A program made the translations under genes and the position numbers. From CBDBLK01 sp965243145 (GTDB lineage: Bacteria; Bdellovibrionota; Bacteriovoracia; Bacteriovoracales; Bacteriovoracaceae): a stretch of 64,000 bases of DNA. This document shows positions 51,422-60,002 of this stretch, one piece after another. Where the stretch lies: positions 1,984,001-2,048,000 of the forward strand of contig CBDEUB010000002.1 of assembly GCA_965243145.1 (NCBI GenBank), written 5' to 3'. Below the pieces are notes generated by a model. It was given only the letters and a program-made list of their open reading frames with translations, made no database searches and was not told the origin of the DNA. Each line of letters opens with the position of its first letter. Within the stretch, counting starts at the first letter, position 1.

Positions 51422-52512
51422 GGATTCCAACTGTACGAATATCCCAGGGAGATACTCAGAGCATTCACGCTGTTCGAGGTCACCGGAACGATCAGAGGTT
51501 CGGTGCTTTCTTTGAGGGAGAATAGTGTCCGCCTGAATCCCGTTCCCAGGGCCAATGTGCCGTAAGCGGTCTGCTTGGAGGCCTCCAAATCAAATTGCAT
51601 AGTCGTTGAGGAATAACTGTGTTGTTCTAAATCTCTTCGTGAGTGGTGGGAAAGTGCTTCTCCAACACCGGCGTGAAAAAGCCAACGGAGGCCGTTTCGG
51701 CCTTGAAAACTGGCGTAGATATTTGGCCCCAGGAAAAGTGCATTCCAGGTAAAAAAATTGATATTGGGATCACTCCATCCCCCCGAAATATACTGGAGAT
51801 TTATGCCTAAGTGGATTGGCAATCGCGGGGAGCGGTAATAGCTTTTCAATTGAAACCTGTGGGCCAGACCGCGATTGGAACTCAACCCAAAAAGGGCGGG
51901 ATAGTATTCTGAAACCACGCTTTCAAAGTGGTAATTGAAAAAAAAGTCCAGGGGAAAAGTGTGGTTGATCGAACCAAAATCGTTTTGGCCCTGGTAGACT
52001 TCCAAAGCATCGAGTTGGGGAAGCAGTTTAATATCTTCTTCGATATTGACCAACTCCGAAGTTTTGGCCCGGTAACGGGCCTCGCCTTTGCGGTTGAGGA
52101 TGTGGGAAATTTCCCGGCCAATACTTTTTTCTCTGGCCTTGGCGTAAAAGGCCTTTTTGACTTCAAAGGCCTGGCCATTGTCGAGATCGGTGAGAATGAC
52201 TCCCGGCCGAATGAGAACGGAAAACATTTTGGGTTCCCAAAATTCCAAGAGTGAGCGGGCACCCCCTTCCCCTCCGCCGAGTGATTGTTGTTCAAATTCC
52301 CGCTCCTTTTCCACAAAAGTATCGACGACTTCAAAGTCTTCCGCCGCAGGATCGCTGAGTTCGGCAGTGGGATCGTCAAAGGCGGAGAGATCGAGATTTC
52401 CGCCATCGGCACCTTGCAAAAAATCATCTAATTCATCACCGCGTAAGTTGGCCATCTCCCCATTAAGGCCGAGGATAAGGCCAATCTTGCATAGCGTTTT
52501 TTTTCTTATCAT
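51418..52512 (-). CDS. Exported barrel-like protein
   Basis: The 364-residue product begins with a short basic and hydrophobic stretch (RKKTLCKIGLILGLNGEMA) that is a weak signal peptide, then an acidic, low-complexity head (about 25-70), a mixed region with FWEPKMFSVLIRPGVILTD and a C-terminal set of amphipathic strands ending LSISLGYSYSWNP. It is co-translated with the SH3/barrel gene, so the two may form one outer-membrane unit. The function is unknown. The first residues could instead be an incorrect start. Confidence 0.6.
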   Translation of the reverse strand: MIRKKTLCKIGLILGLNGEMANLRGDELDDFLQGADGGNLDLSAFDDPTAELSDPAAEDFEVVDTFVEKEREFEQQSLGGGEGGARSLLEFWEPKMFSVLIRPGVILTDLDNGQAFEVKKAFYAKAREKSIGREISHILNRKGEARYRAKTSELVNIEEDIKLLPQLDALEVYQGQNDFGSINHTFPLDFFFNYHFESVVSEYYPALFGLSSNRGLAHRFQLKSYYRSPRLPIHLGINLQYISGGWSDPNINFFTWNALFLGPNIYASFQGRNGLRWLFHAGVGEALSHHSRRDLEQHSYSSTTMQFDLEASKQTAYGTLALGTGFRRTLFSLKESTEPLIVPVTSNSVNALSISLGYSYSWNP

Positions 52513-52530
52513 TTCTTTTTATTATATCCG

Positions 52531-53256
52531 ATGGGAATAAATGACTATGAGCGAAATTATGATTGTCACGGTATGGGCCAAAATGCTATGTTGGGAAGCA
52601 TGAGCAATGCAGCACTTTTGCGCTTGGCAACAAGTTTGCCCATTTTTTTATTGGCGATCGTTTTCCACGAGTACGCCCATGCCCGCATGGCCAAGTTTTT
52701 TGGAGATTCCACGGCGGAGAGGGAAGGCAGACTTTCCTTCAACCCCGTCGTCCACATGGATCCCATAGGCACCGTTCTTTTCCCCTTGGTGAGTATTCTC
52801 ATTGGCGGAGTCATGTTTGGTTGGGCCAGGCCAGTACCCGTCGACCCGCGCTACTTCAAAAATGTCCGGTCGGGGATTTTTTGGGTGAGTTTTGCAGGCC
52901 CTTTGGCCAACATTGCCTTGGCCATAGTTTGCGGTTTTGCCCTGGCCCTGATCGACACTCAAATTTATGGTTCCTTCCAGATTTCGGCCCCTTTGCGTAT
53001 GATGTTCCAGCATGGGATCACCATCAATTTAATTTTGGCAGTGTTTAACCTGATTCCCTTTCCACCGCTGGATGGTTCCAAAATGTTGGCCTCTTACCTG
53101 AATTATGAGCAGGCCCAAAAATTTGAGGAATTGGGGCGCTATAGTTTTGTTTTTGTCATCTTGCTTTGGACGACCAATATTTTTAGTTACTTAATGATTC
53201 CGGTTAATGTTTTCATGAGTATTATACTCACAACATTTTATGGCATTTTGAGTTAG
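52531..53256 (+). CDS. Site-2 protease family metalloprotease (M50B-like)
   Basis: The product has up to 241 residues; ATG at 52600, which gives 218 residues and begins just before the first helix, is a likely real start. Four to six membrane helices carry the zinc motif HEYAHA in LLAIVFHEYAHARMAK and the second metal motif NLIPFPPLDGSKM. Site-2 proteases cut transmembrane or membrane-bound regulators. It lies 7 bases before scpA; such a pairing is seen in many genomes. Its start is close to the divergent outer-membrane gene (18 bases). Confidence 0.9.
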   Translation: MGINDYERNYDCHGMGQNAMLGSMSNAALLRLATSLPIFLLAIVFHEYAHARMAKFFGDSTAEREGRLSFNPVVHMDPIGTVLFPLVSILIGGVMFGWARPVPVDPRYFKNVRSGIFWVSFAGPLANIALAIVCGFALALIDTQIYGSFQISAPLRMMFQHGITINLILAVFNLIPFPPLDGSKMLASYLNYEQAQKFEELGRYSFVFVILLWTTNIFSYLMIPVNVFMSIILTTFYGILS

Positions 53257-53263
53257 CGCAGAT

Positions 53264-54103
53264 ATGTTAGATACCTCCATTCAGGTCAAAACTGAAAATT
53301 TTGATGGCCCTCTGGGATTGCTTCTTTTGCTGGTGAAAAAGGAAGAGATGGACATTACCAGATTAAATCTCACCAAGATTACCCAGCAGTATTTAACTTA
53401 TCTCAGGCAGATGCACGAACTCAATTTTGATATTGCCGGAGACTATCTTTTTATGGCGGCAATTCTCTTATTGATCAAATCCAAAAAGGCGTTAAATGAG
53501 GAAGAAACCGAGCACCTCAAAGAACAATCCGGAGCGGAAATGGATTTTCCCATTGCTTCTGAAACAGAGCTGGTTCGGCGTTTAGAAGAACTTCAGTGCT
53601 TTCAAAAATTGGGATGCAAATTGTGGCAACTTCCCAAAAGGGATGAACAGATTTTTGTTCGCCCCAAAGTCAATCGCAGAATGTTGATTGATTCCATTCT
53701 GCCTCCCGTTGAACTGCAAAAACTTACCCAGTCCATGATGGGCCTTTTACTCAGGAGCGAGAGAAGTTTTACCGTCGTCGAGCGGGAGCGCATTTCTGTC
53801 AGGGAAAAATTACTCGCTTTAAAAGAATTGCTTTCCGTGAGAAAACAACACGATTTTAACGACCTTCTTGATTTGGCCAAAGAGAAAGATAGTGCGATCA
53901 GCAATACAGTGATAACATTTTTGGGCATTCTTGAATTGGCACGGTTGGGTTGGATTGGCCTCTTCCAAAATGAAACGGGAGGCACTCTATACATTAAAGT
54001 ATTGAGGTCACTGGAACACTTTGATGTTGACCAGGCAGATGGCCTCTACCAGGTTCATCAGCGTCCCCAGGAAGTTGAAACGGCAATGGAATTGTTATCT
54101 TGA
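53264..54103 (+). CDS. scpA: Segregation and condensation protein A
   Basis: The 279-residue kleisin has the ScpA pattern: VKTENFDGPLGLLLLLVKKEEMDI, YLTYLRQMHELNFDIAGDYL and AAILLLIKSKKAL in the N-terminal SMC-neck-binding domain, and a C-terminal winged-helix FLGILELARLGWIGLFQ. With ScpB it binds SMC to form the condensin that organises the chromosome. The TTGA/ATG-type junction with scpB shows co-translation. Confidence 0.95.
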   Translation: MLDTSIQVKTENFDGPLGLLLLLVKKEEMDITRLNLTKITQQYLTYLRQMHELNFDIAGDYLFMAAILLLIKSKKALNEEETEHLKEQSGAEMDFPIASETELVRRLEELQCFQKLGCKLWQLPKRDEQIFVRPKVNRRMLIDSILPPVELQKLTQSMMGLLLRSERSFTVVERERISVREKLLALKELLSVRKQHDFNDLLDLAKEKDSAISNTVITFLGILELARLGWIGLFQNETGGTLYIKVLRSLEHFDVDQADGLYQVHQRPQEVETAMELLS

Positions 54104-54117
54104 CGAGGAAAAATGTA

Positions 54118-55338
54118 ATGGAAGAGGAAATAATACCACAAGCGAAAAATTCCCGTTTTGAACTCAAACTTGATCCCTTTGATGGAGAAAAACAGAAAGA
54201 TCATTTGTGGATGGCGCGCACTGGACTCAACCGGGACACTCTTTGTGGAGCAGTGGAAACAGTCATTTTTATAAGTGATCGTCCGCTCTCTTTGGAAAAA
54301 ATTAGAAATTCAATTGACAAAGACATTCCCACTGAAGTTTTGCAGGAATCTCTCAAAGATTTGCAACAGATGTATAATACCGCAGCACATGGGATCCAAC
54401 TGACCGAAGTGGCCGGAGGTTACCAGTTGAGAACCAAGAGTTTATATACTCGCTATGCCCACAATCTTTTCAAACCGGCCAGCTTAGTGCTCTCTCCCTC
54501 GGCGTTGGAAGTTTTGGCCATTATTGCTTATAAACAACCAGTCATCAAAGCAGAAATTAACCGCATCAGGGGAGTGGATTCAGGGCACATTATTCGAGGC
54601 CTCATGGACAAACGCTTGATCAAAACCAGCGGGCGCAGTGACGATATGGGGCGTCCAGTGTTCTATTCGACAACTTCTGAGTTTTTGGAAGTTTTTAACT
54701 TGTCTGGCCTTCACGAACTTCCTCCGGAACACGAATTGAAAAGTATGCTGGAAAATGGAAAAGGGGAAATCAGCGATATTAGAACGCTGGTAAGTGATGG
54801 GGAAAAAAATCACTTTGAATTGGATGAAATGCAAGAACTCGACCAGCTAGCGGCATCCATTAAAAGCATTTCAACGGAAACCGATTTTACCACTTCGCTC
54901 AAATCGGAAGAACAAAAGAAAAATAGAGGAGAAAAGGAAGTTTTTTCTGCATTTGAATTGCTTGAACAATATGTCGCCCGCCAATCAGTGACCGAGAATA
55001 ATAAAAAGGCCTTGGGGTCGGAACAATTGCACCAATTGCCCAATCCCAGCATTGTCCAAAATATCCCCTCTGGCCCCCTCAATTTGCCGGAACGGCAAAG
55101 CAGTGGTGATGGCCTTCAGACGATCGATTTGGAGTCAGGGAATCCCTTAAAGGATCAAGAGGGGGAAGAGAACGGCAAACAGTCCAAGCTCCAGGCCAAA
55201 CTGGAGCGAAAAATCGAAAAATTGGAGGCCAAAACTGGCCGTTTGGCCAAGGATGCTAGAGGATTGGGCCTAAATCTCGACTTTGTGGGGCCTGAGAGGC
55301 CATCCCGTACAAACCCGGAAAATAATACCGACAATTAG
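54118..55338 (+). CDS. scpB: Segregation and condensation protein B with long C-terminal extension
   Basis: ATG 54118 behind GAGGA gives 406 residues; a TTG at 54100 overlapping the scpA stop is the alternative. Residues about 45-220 hold the two winged helices of ScpB: AVETVIFISDRPLSLEKI, LSPSALEVLAIIAYKQPV and GHIIRGLMDKRLIKTSGR. The remaining 190 residues are charged, Gln/Glu/Ser-rich and end in a coiled coil (KLQAKLERKIEKLEAKTG). Usual ScpB proteins have about 190 residues, so the tail is extra. It probably adds a linker or protein contact. Confidence 0.92.
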   Translation: MEEEIIPQAKNSRFELKLDPFDGEKQKDHLWMARTGLNRDTLCGAVETVIFISDRPLSLEKIRNSIDKDIPTEVLQESLKDLQQMYNTAAHGIQLTEVAGGYQLRTKSLYTRYAHNLFKPASLVLSPSALEVLAIIAYKQPVIKAEINRIRGVDSGHIIRGLMDKRLIKTSGRSDDMGRPVFYSTTSEFLEVFNLSGLHELPPEHELKSMLENGKGEISDIRTLVSDGEKNHFELDEMQELDQLAASIKSISTETDFTTSLKSEEQKKNRGEKEVFSAFELLEQYVARQSVTENNKKALGSEQLHQLPNPSIVQNIPSGPLNLPERQSSGDGLQTIDLESGNPLKDQEGEENGKQSKLQAKLERKIEKLEAKTGRLAKDARGLGLNLDFVGPERPSRTNPENNTDN

Positions 55339-55386
55339 AACTTATCCTTGACTTGATGGCCAAATTTCATTAAATCTTTTGCCGTG

Positions 55387-56253
55387 ATGAGATTGCACAA
55401 ATTTATTGCCGATGCAGGTGTGACTTCTCGCCGCAAGGCCGAGGGACTCATTTTGGAGGGCCGAGTTCAGGTCAACGGTGTTTGCATAACCCAATTGGGG
55501 ACGCAAATCGACCCCGGGTGTGATGTGGTTGTGCTCGATGGAGAACCTGTCGATCTTGGCCATGTCCAGAAAGTTTATATGGTTCTCAATAAACCGCGTA
55601 GTTACATGACCACTCTCTCTGATCCTGAAGGGCGTCCTACGGTGATGGATTTGGTTCACGACTGTACAGAGCGAATTTACCCCGTTGGACGGTTGGACTA
55701 CTTATCCGAGGGCCTTTTAATTTTGACCAACGACGGAGAAATCGCACAGCAAATTATCCACCCCTCTTCCAAGGTGACAAAAGTTTATGAAGTCAAAGTT
55801 TTTGGTGTGGCCAATGAGGAAATTCTCAAAAATTTGAGAAGCGGGATCATGGCCAAGGGAACCTTTTTAAAACCTAAAAGTGTTCGCATTATTAAATGTT
55901 TGGCCAATAAAACATGGTTGGAGTTTCGATTGACGGATGGGAAAAATCGGGAAATTCGGGAAATTTGTGAGTCTATAGGGCTTACTGTGGACAAACTTAA
56001 ACGGGTGGCCATTGGGGGATTGAGTATTGATGGAATAGCTCCGGGCAATTACCGTTATATGGTCAAGCGGGATTTGATTGAGAAAATTGGCCTTTCTGTG
56101 GAAAAAATCTATTGGTCGAGCAAGAAAAGTGTTCACCTGAAAAATCGTGCAAAATACAAAAAAAGGAAGTTGGGAGAAACGCCCGCCGACGATAAACTCT
56201 TTTTAAAGTTTAGAAAAGAACACTATTTTCAAACTCTCAACAGTCGTAAGTGA
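55387..56253 (+). CDS. rluB: 23S rRNA pseudouridine synthase (RluB/RsuA family)
   Basis: The 288-residue product from ATG 55387 (GTG 55384 is adjacent and in frame) has an N-terminal S4 RNA-binding domain (LHKFIADAGVTSRRKAEGLI, EGRVQVNG) and the catalytic motif YPVGRLDYLSEGLLILTNDG, with Asp as the nucleophile. GKNREIREICESIGLTVDKLKR follows. It fits RluB (position 2605 of 23S rRNA) better than RsuA by its full S4 domain, though RluE/F-type cannot be excluded. It carries a basic C-terminal tail. Confidence 0.9.
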   Translation: MRLHKFIADAGVTSRRKAEGLILEGRVQVNGVCITQLGTQIDPGCDVVVLDGEPVDLGHVQKVYMVLNKPRSYMTTLSDPEGRPTVMDLVHDCTERIYPVGRLDYLSEGLLILTNDGEIAQQIIHPSSKVTKVYEVKVFGVANEEILKNLRSGIMAKGTFLKPKSVRIIKCLANKTWLEFRLTDGKNREIREICESIGLTVDKLKRVAIGGLSIDGIAPGNYRYMVKRDLIEKIGLSVEKIYWSSKKSVHLKNRAKYKKRKLGETPADDKLFLKFRKEHYFQTLNSRK

Positions 56254-56551
56254 TAACTTTGGCCTTGGCCATGTGTTCTTGTAAAACGGCAATGCTAAAT
56301 TCGAGGACTTGTTCAGAGTAGGGAATGTTCCCGCTTTTGGTCTTTTCAATAAAATGGGCCTGTTTAATGAGGGAAGCACACAGGCGCAGGGCCTCGGCAC
56401 TGTGCTCGAAATACTCCCTCTCCGAGCCGGTGGCCAGCAAATGAATAAGGGTATTGTGAAGGGTTTTAATAAGGCGAATATAGGCAGGATTAAGACCATC
56501 TGCATCTAATTCGAGGGAGATTTTGTCATTATTGTCGGGTCTCTGTGGCAT
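56237..56551 (-). CDS. Uncharacterised helical protein
   Basis: ATG 56551 with AGGAGG just before gives 104 residues that are almost all helix: NPAYIRLIKTLHNTLIHLL, HSAEALRLCASLIKQAHF and EFSIAVLQEHMAKA. It is a small cytosolic all-alpha protein without a family I can name. The 3' end overlaps the end of the rluB gene by 17 bases on the other strand. Confidence 0.6.
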   Translation of the reverse strand: MPQRPDNNDKISLELDADGLNPAYIRLIKTLHNTLIHLLATGSEREYFEHSAEALRLCASLIKQAHFIEKTKSGNIPYSEQVLEFSIAVLQEHMAKAKVITYDC

Positions 56552-56720
56552 GCAACCTCCTGGCCTTTCCAAAGAAAACTCCTAGGTTACTTATCGTTTA
56601 ATTTTCAAATAATTTTAGGGATTTATACTAGATGGAATAATTTTTATCAAAAATTTTGCCCTAAGCTAGACATTTCAAATGGGCCAAGTTAGGCTGCTTC
56701 AGACCTCTTTGATAGGGCCT

Positions 56721-56726
56721 TATACT
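56721..56726 (+). promoter_or_regulatory. Candidate -10 box of the initiator tRNA gene
   Basis: TATACT, six bases before the tRNA 5' end at 56733, with a weak -35 (TTCAGA, 17 bases upstream). It would start transcripts at the mature 5' end. Confidence 0.4.
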
Positions 56727-56732
56727 ATTTGA

Positions 56733-56809
<77 letters not shown>

Positions 56810-56820
56810 CTTCCTTTTAA

Positions 56821-56896
56821 CGCGGAGTGAATCAATCTGTTAGTTCATTAGGCCCATAACCCAAGGCCGCAGGTTCAAACCCTGCCCTTGCAACCG
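56821..56896 (+). pseudogene. Degenerate copy of the initiator tRNA in the trpS leader
   Basis: Starting 11 bases after tRNA-fMet, this 76-base stretch matches it at 62 of 77 positions (14 substitutions, 12 of them transitions, and one gap). The T arm is intact, but the acceptor stem has a mismatch, the D loop has lost a conserved G (CTGG to CTGT), the anticodon stem has an A-C pair, U33 is C and the end is CCG. It is unlikely to be an active tRNA. It ends 4 bases before the trpS ATG, so it forms most of that leader. Confidence 0.85.
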
Positions 56897-56910
56897 CTTG
56901 ATGAATCAAG
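56897..56910 (+). promoter_or_regulatory. Palindrome spanning the trpS start codon
   Basis: CTTGAT-GA-ATCAAG is a perfect 6+6 inverted repeat with the trpS ATG inside (56901-56903). No Shine-Dalgarno sequence precedes it; the leader is the tRNA relic. It might fold the start codon or be a chance palindrome. Confidence 0.35.
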
Positions 56911-57908
56911 GCCACTCACAAAAGAATGTTATTCTCTCCGGTTCGACGGTCACTGGCGACCTCACCTTGGGCAATTATATCGGGGCCATTAGGCACTGGA
57001 AGCAACTTCAAGAAAAATACGATTGTTTTTATTTTTTGGCCGATTTGCACGCTTTAACTGCTAAACAAGACCCCCGCTTGCTCAGAGAGAGAACGGACTC
57101 CTTTTTTGCCCAGTATTTGGCATTGGGCCTCGACCCTGGCCGCAACACTCTCTTTGTTCAATCGCAGGTTCGCGGGCATACCGAGTTGACTTGGATTCTC
57201 ACTTGCCTGACTCCCATGGGCCATTTGGGCCGTATGGCCCAATTCAAGGAAAAATCTGAGAAGGCCAAAACTGTTAATGCTGGCCTATTTACCTACCCCA
57301 TTTTGATGGCGGCAGATATTTTGCTCTATCAGGCCAATTTGGTTCCCGTTGGAGAAGACCAAAAACAGCATCTCGAATTGTGCCGAGATATTGTGACCTT
57401 TTTTAACAACCGTTACGGTGAAGAGGCCTTGACTTTACCCGAACCTCTGATCGGCAAAGAGGGGGCCAGAATTATGGGCCTTCAAGAACCCCACAAAAAA
57501 ATGTCAAAATCCGATGACAACAAAAAAAATGTTGTTTCCATTATTGAATCGCCCAAGGCCATTCAAAAGAAAATCAAGAGTGCAGTTACAGATTCCGGCA
57601 GTCACATCGCTTACGACCCCCAAAATCAGGCCGGACTGGCCAATTTGTTGACGATTTATGCCGCTTTTTCTGGGAGAGATGTGCATGCAATTTGTTCTGA
57701 ATACCAGGGCAAGTTGTATGGCCACCTCAAAGTTGATTTGGCCGAATTGGTAGTGGAAACCTTGCGTCCCGTGCAGGAAAAATACCAACAACTCATGCAG
57801 GATCGGCAATACTTGAGAGAGCAGATGGTGTCGGGAGCGGCTAAGGCACAAGAGAGGGCCGAACAGACTTTAAAGCATGTTTATGAGAAAATTGGCCTGG
57901 TTGTGTGA
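56901..57908 (+). CDS. trpS: Tryptophanyl-tRNA synthetase
   Basis: The 335-residue class Ic synthetase shows VILSGSTVTGDLTLGNYIGA (the HIGH-type motif is TLGN), the signature HKKMSKSDDNKKN (KMSKS loop) and conserved PILMAADILLYQANLVPVGEDQ, with DQKQHLEL holding the ATP-binding His. It charges tRNA-Trp. TTG 56898 would add one residue. It has no ribosome site; the leader is formed by the degenerate tRNA copy. Confidence 0.96.
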   Translation: MNQGHSQKNVILSGSTVTGDLTLGNYIGAIRHWKQLQEKYDCFYFLADLHALTAKQDPRLLRERTDSFFAQYLALGLDPGRNTLFVQSQVRGHTELTWILTCLTPMGHLGRMAQFKEKSEKAKTVNAGLFTYPILMAADILLYQANLVPVGEDQKQHLELCRDIVTFFNNRYGEEALTLPEPLIGKEGARIMGLQEPHKKMSKSDDNKKNVVSIIESPKAIQKKIKSAVTDSGSHIAYDPQNQAGLANLLTIYAAFSGRDVHAICSEYQGKLYGHLKVDLAELVVETLRPVQEKYQQLMQDRQYLREQMVSGAAKAQERAEQTLKHVYEKIGLVV

Positions 57909-57922
57909 ATTTTTGTAAGTGC

Positions 57923-58318
57923 TCACGCCCCTTGATGACAAGTGAGCATAAGCCTAAAGGTCATTTTTTTGCGCTCATCATATAATTCCAAAATACCCTC
58001 TCCGTAAGGGCGTTGGGGGGAACAACTGGCAAAGGTTTTGGCCCGGCCGGTGTTTCGGATACTGTAACTGCAAGTTAAACTCCTTCTTATGAGAGTCGTT
58101 TGGGGCAATTTTTTTGTTTCAGTAGGCCCAACCCAACAACGCCAGGCCGTTTTCTTGAGATAAGGCCGATAGAGTTTTTCATCGAGTTGGACATTTTTAA
58201 TTTCAAAGCCCGGATCAGTAATTTGCAAATTCCAGCGAAGGCCTGTGGCGGGAATGGGATTAATTGCGATGGGCAGGGCCAGCACAAAAAGAACGGCCAA
58301 AAAAAATTTAAATGGCAT
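57923..58318 (-). CDS. Small exported protein
   Basis: ATG 58318, with AAGGTG just before, gives 131 residues: a signal peptide (MPFKFFLAVLFVLALP-type head, cleaved near residue 24) and a mature part with four to five cysteines (RCWVG, LTCSY, ASCSP, LTCHQGA) that may form disulphides. No family is recognised. Its stop codon lies in the left arm of a 7-bp hairpin (57920-57926 with 57942-57948) at the junction with trpS. Confidence 0.65.
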   Translation of the reverse strand: MPFKFFLAVLFVLALPIAINPIPATGLRWNLQITDPGFEIKNVQLDEKLYRPYLKKTAWRCWVGPTETKKLPQTTLIRRSLTCSYSIRNTGRAKTFASCSPQRPYGEGILELYDERKKMTFRLMLTCHQGA

Positions 58319-58347
58319 TTTCACCTTATTTTTACCTTGGCCTCAAT

Positions 58348-59121
58348 TCAATTACAAGTCCAACCAAAAATCATAGTTTGGTAGATTTTACTTTTTTGAT
58401 TCCAAAAGGAACGGCAATAAGAACCTTGATAAAGCATTTGAGGGCGGGCATGGCGGGCAAACCTTTCATTTAATTTTTTGGGACATTCGACAGATTGGGC
58501 CTGATGTTGGGCCTGCTTGGGAGGAAGTATGGCCAATTTTCCCTGGGGCCTAATTTTTAATCCGTAATACACGCCTTCGGTTTCTTTGATATAGGCCAAT
58601 GCATCCCCGTCAAGATAAAGGGGAGTGCTTCCCCTTGGAACAAAATATTCTTTAATTGTATCCGATGCCGTGAGCATGAATGCGCGCGGAATGTGAATTT
58701 TACCTTTTTTTTCCAGTTGTTCGAGTTCTGCAAAATTTTTGGCCAGGCCCAATGCCATTTGGATTTTATGGCCTTTTTGATTGTGATTGGCACAAGGCCC
58801 ATCCCAGTGGATCAGGCCTTCCGTTTTTTCTCCCAGGGGAAAACTCCAAATTTCCAGAGGAATACCGTTTTTTTGGCGAAATCGATCAATTTTCATCCAG
58901 GGCCGAGTTCCTCGGAAAGATTTTTTTTTGAGCAGATCAATCCACTGTTTATAGTGCTTGCCTGTTTGAGGGAGGCAACTCGAATTTGTGGGGCAACCTT
59001 CGTGAATGTGATCGAGCATGTGGGGTTTAAATTGTGGTGAGAAAGTGCTTGAATTGAGTTTTGCTTCTTCGGCCAATACAGAAAAAACAAAACTGGAAAA
59101 AATAGCTGTCATGGTGAACAT
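58348..59121 (-). CDS. Exported protein of unknown function
   Basis: The 257-residue product has a short signal peptide (to about residue 17, LAEE) and mature cysteines in EGCPTNSSCLPQ, GPCANHNQ, SVECPKK and SYCRSFW and near the C-terminus. The sequence DRFRQKNGIPLEIWSFP and TASDTIKEYFVPRGSTPLYL stand out, but no catalytic motif does. It precedes the small exported gene on the same strand, so both may act together. I cannot assign a family. Confidence 0.6.
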   Translation of the reverse strand: MFTMTAIFSSFVFSVLAEEAKLNSSTFSPQFKPHMLDHIHEGCPTNSSCLPQTGKHYKQWIDLLKKKSFRGTRPWMKIDRFRQKNGIPLEIWSFPLGEKTEGLIHWDGPCANHNQKGHKIQMALGLAKNFAELEQLEKKGKIHIPRAFMLTASDTIKEYFVPRGSTPLYLDGDALAYIKETEGVYYGLKIRPQGKLAILPPKQAQHQAQSVECPKKLNERFARHARPQMLYQGSYCRSFWNQKSKIYQTMIFGWTCN

Positions 59122-59141
59122 ACTTTATTTTACTCTTGCTA

Positions 59142-60002
59142 TCAGTGTTTGAATACGGCCGGTTTTTTAGAAACTGTCTTAAAGATTTGCAACCCTATTC
59201 CCAGTGCTAAAAGTTGAAAAACGGCCAAACTCGCGCTTACCGGGAGTTCCCAGGCGTTGGCCAGAATCAGTCCTAAAATGCCAGTAGTGAGGGCAAACGA
59301 GGGAGCGTAGATAAAAGTTTTTTTGATTGAGGGAGCGGTTTTGAGCGCAAAAATGCCAGGCACCAAAAGGAAAGAGTTGATTAAAATAACTCCTGCCAAT
59401 TTGACACTCGATACGATGATAACGGTTAAGAGTGCCATAAATCCGTAGTGAAAAAAGTGGGTTTTAATTCCTTGAACGGCCGCACTTTCTTCGTCGATTA
59501 AGTAGAGAGGCCATTGATAGCGGAGGAAATAGAGAAGCGCAAAAACTGTGCAGGTGAGAATGGCAAGCAAAATAATATCAAAGGAGGTTAGCAATAGAAC
59601 ATTTCCAAAGAGATAATGCAATAAATCTCCTTGCTCCCGGGCGAAACTTTGATGGATGATCACTCCCAATCCCATGGAGGCGGAAAGAAAAATGCCGATT
59701 GCTCCTTCGTTGGGGAGAGATTGGCGAAAGGTGAAATAGGCCAGAAGAAGGGACAATAGCGTGGTGATTGCAAGTGTGGTGAGAAAAAGACTGAGCGGTT
59801 GTGGTGGGTTTGATGCCTGCCCAAAAAGGCCTAAGCTGATGCTGATGCCTAAAAGGGAAGCGTGGGAAATAGATGCTCCCATAAAAGCATGGCCTTTGGA
59901 GATAATGACCGGGGATAAGAGTCCTGTACACAGTGAAAGCAAAATAATTGCCACCAGTGCCATTTGCAGGAAAGGATATTCTAAAAAATCGCTGATATTC
60001 AT
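59142..60002 (-). CDS. znuB: Metal ABC transporter permease (ZnuB type)
   Basis: The 286-residue membrane protein has seven to eight helices of the ABC-3 family: PFLQMALVAIILLSLCTGLLSPVI, GHAFMGASISHASLLGI and NEGAIGIFLSASMGLGVI. It forms the pore for Zn2+ or Mn2+ uptake together with the ATPase and binding protein encoded upstream on the same transcript. ATG 60002 overlaps the end of znuC by 4 bases. Confidence 0.92.
   Translation of the reverse strand: MNISDFLEYPFLQMALVAIILLSLCTGLLSPVIISKGHAFMGASISHASLLGISISLGLFGQASNPPQPLSLFLTTLAITTLLSLLLAYFTFRQSLPNEGAIGIFLSASMGLGVIIHQSFAREQGDLLHYLFGNVLLLTSFDIILLAILTCTVFALLYFLRYQWPLYLIDEESAAVQGIKTHFFHYGFMALLTVIIVSSVKLAGVILINSFLLVPGIFALKTAPSIKKTFIYAPSFALTTGILGLILANAWELPVSASLAVFQLLALGIGLQIFKTVSKKPAVFKH

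Noticed and set aside
57915..57926. Third copy of the structured repeat, because GTAAGTGCTCAC also occurs in copy A
   Set aside because: Only 12 bases match; no other part of the element is present.
57920..57948. 7-bp hairpin TGCTCAC/GTGAGCA at the trpS end as terminator
   Set aside because: No T-run follows on either strand, and the stop codon of the opposite gene lies in the arm.
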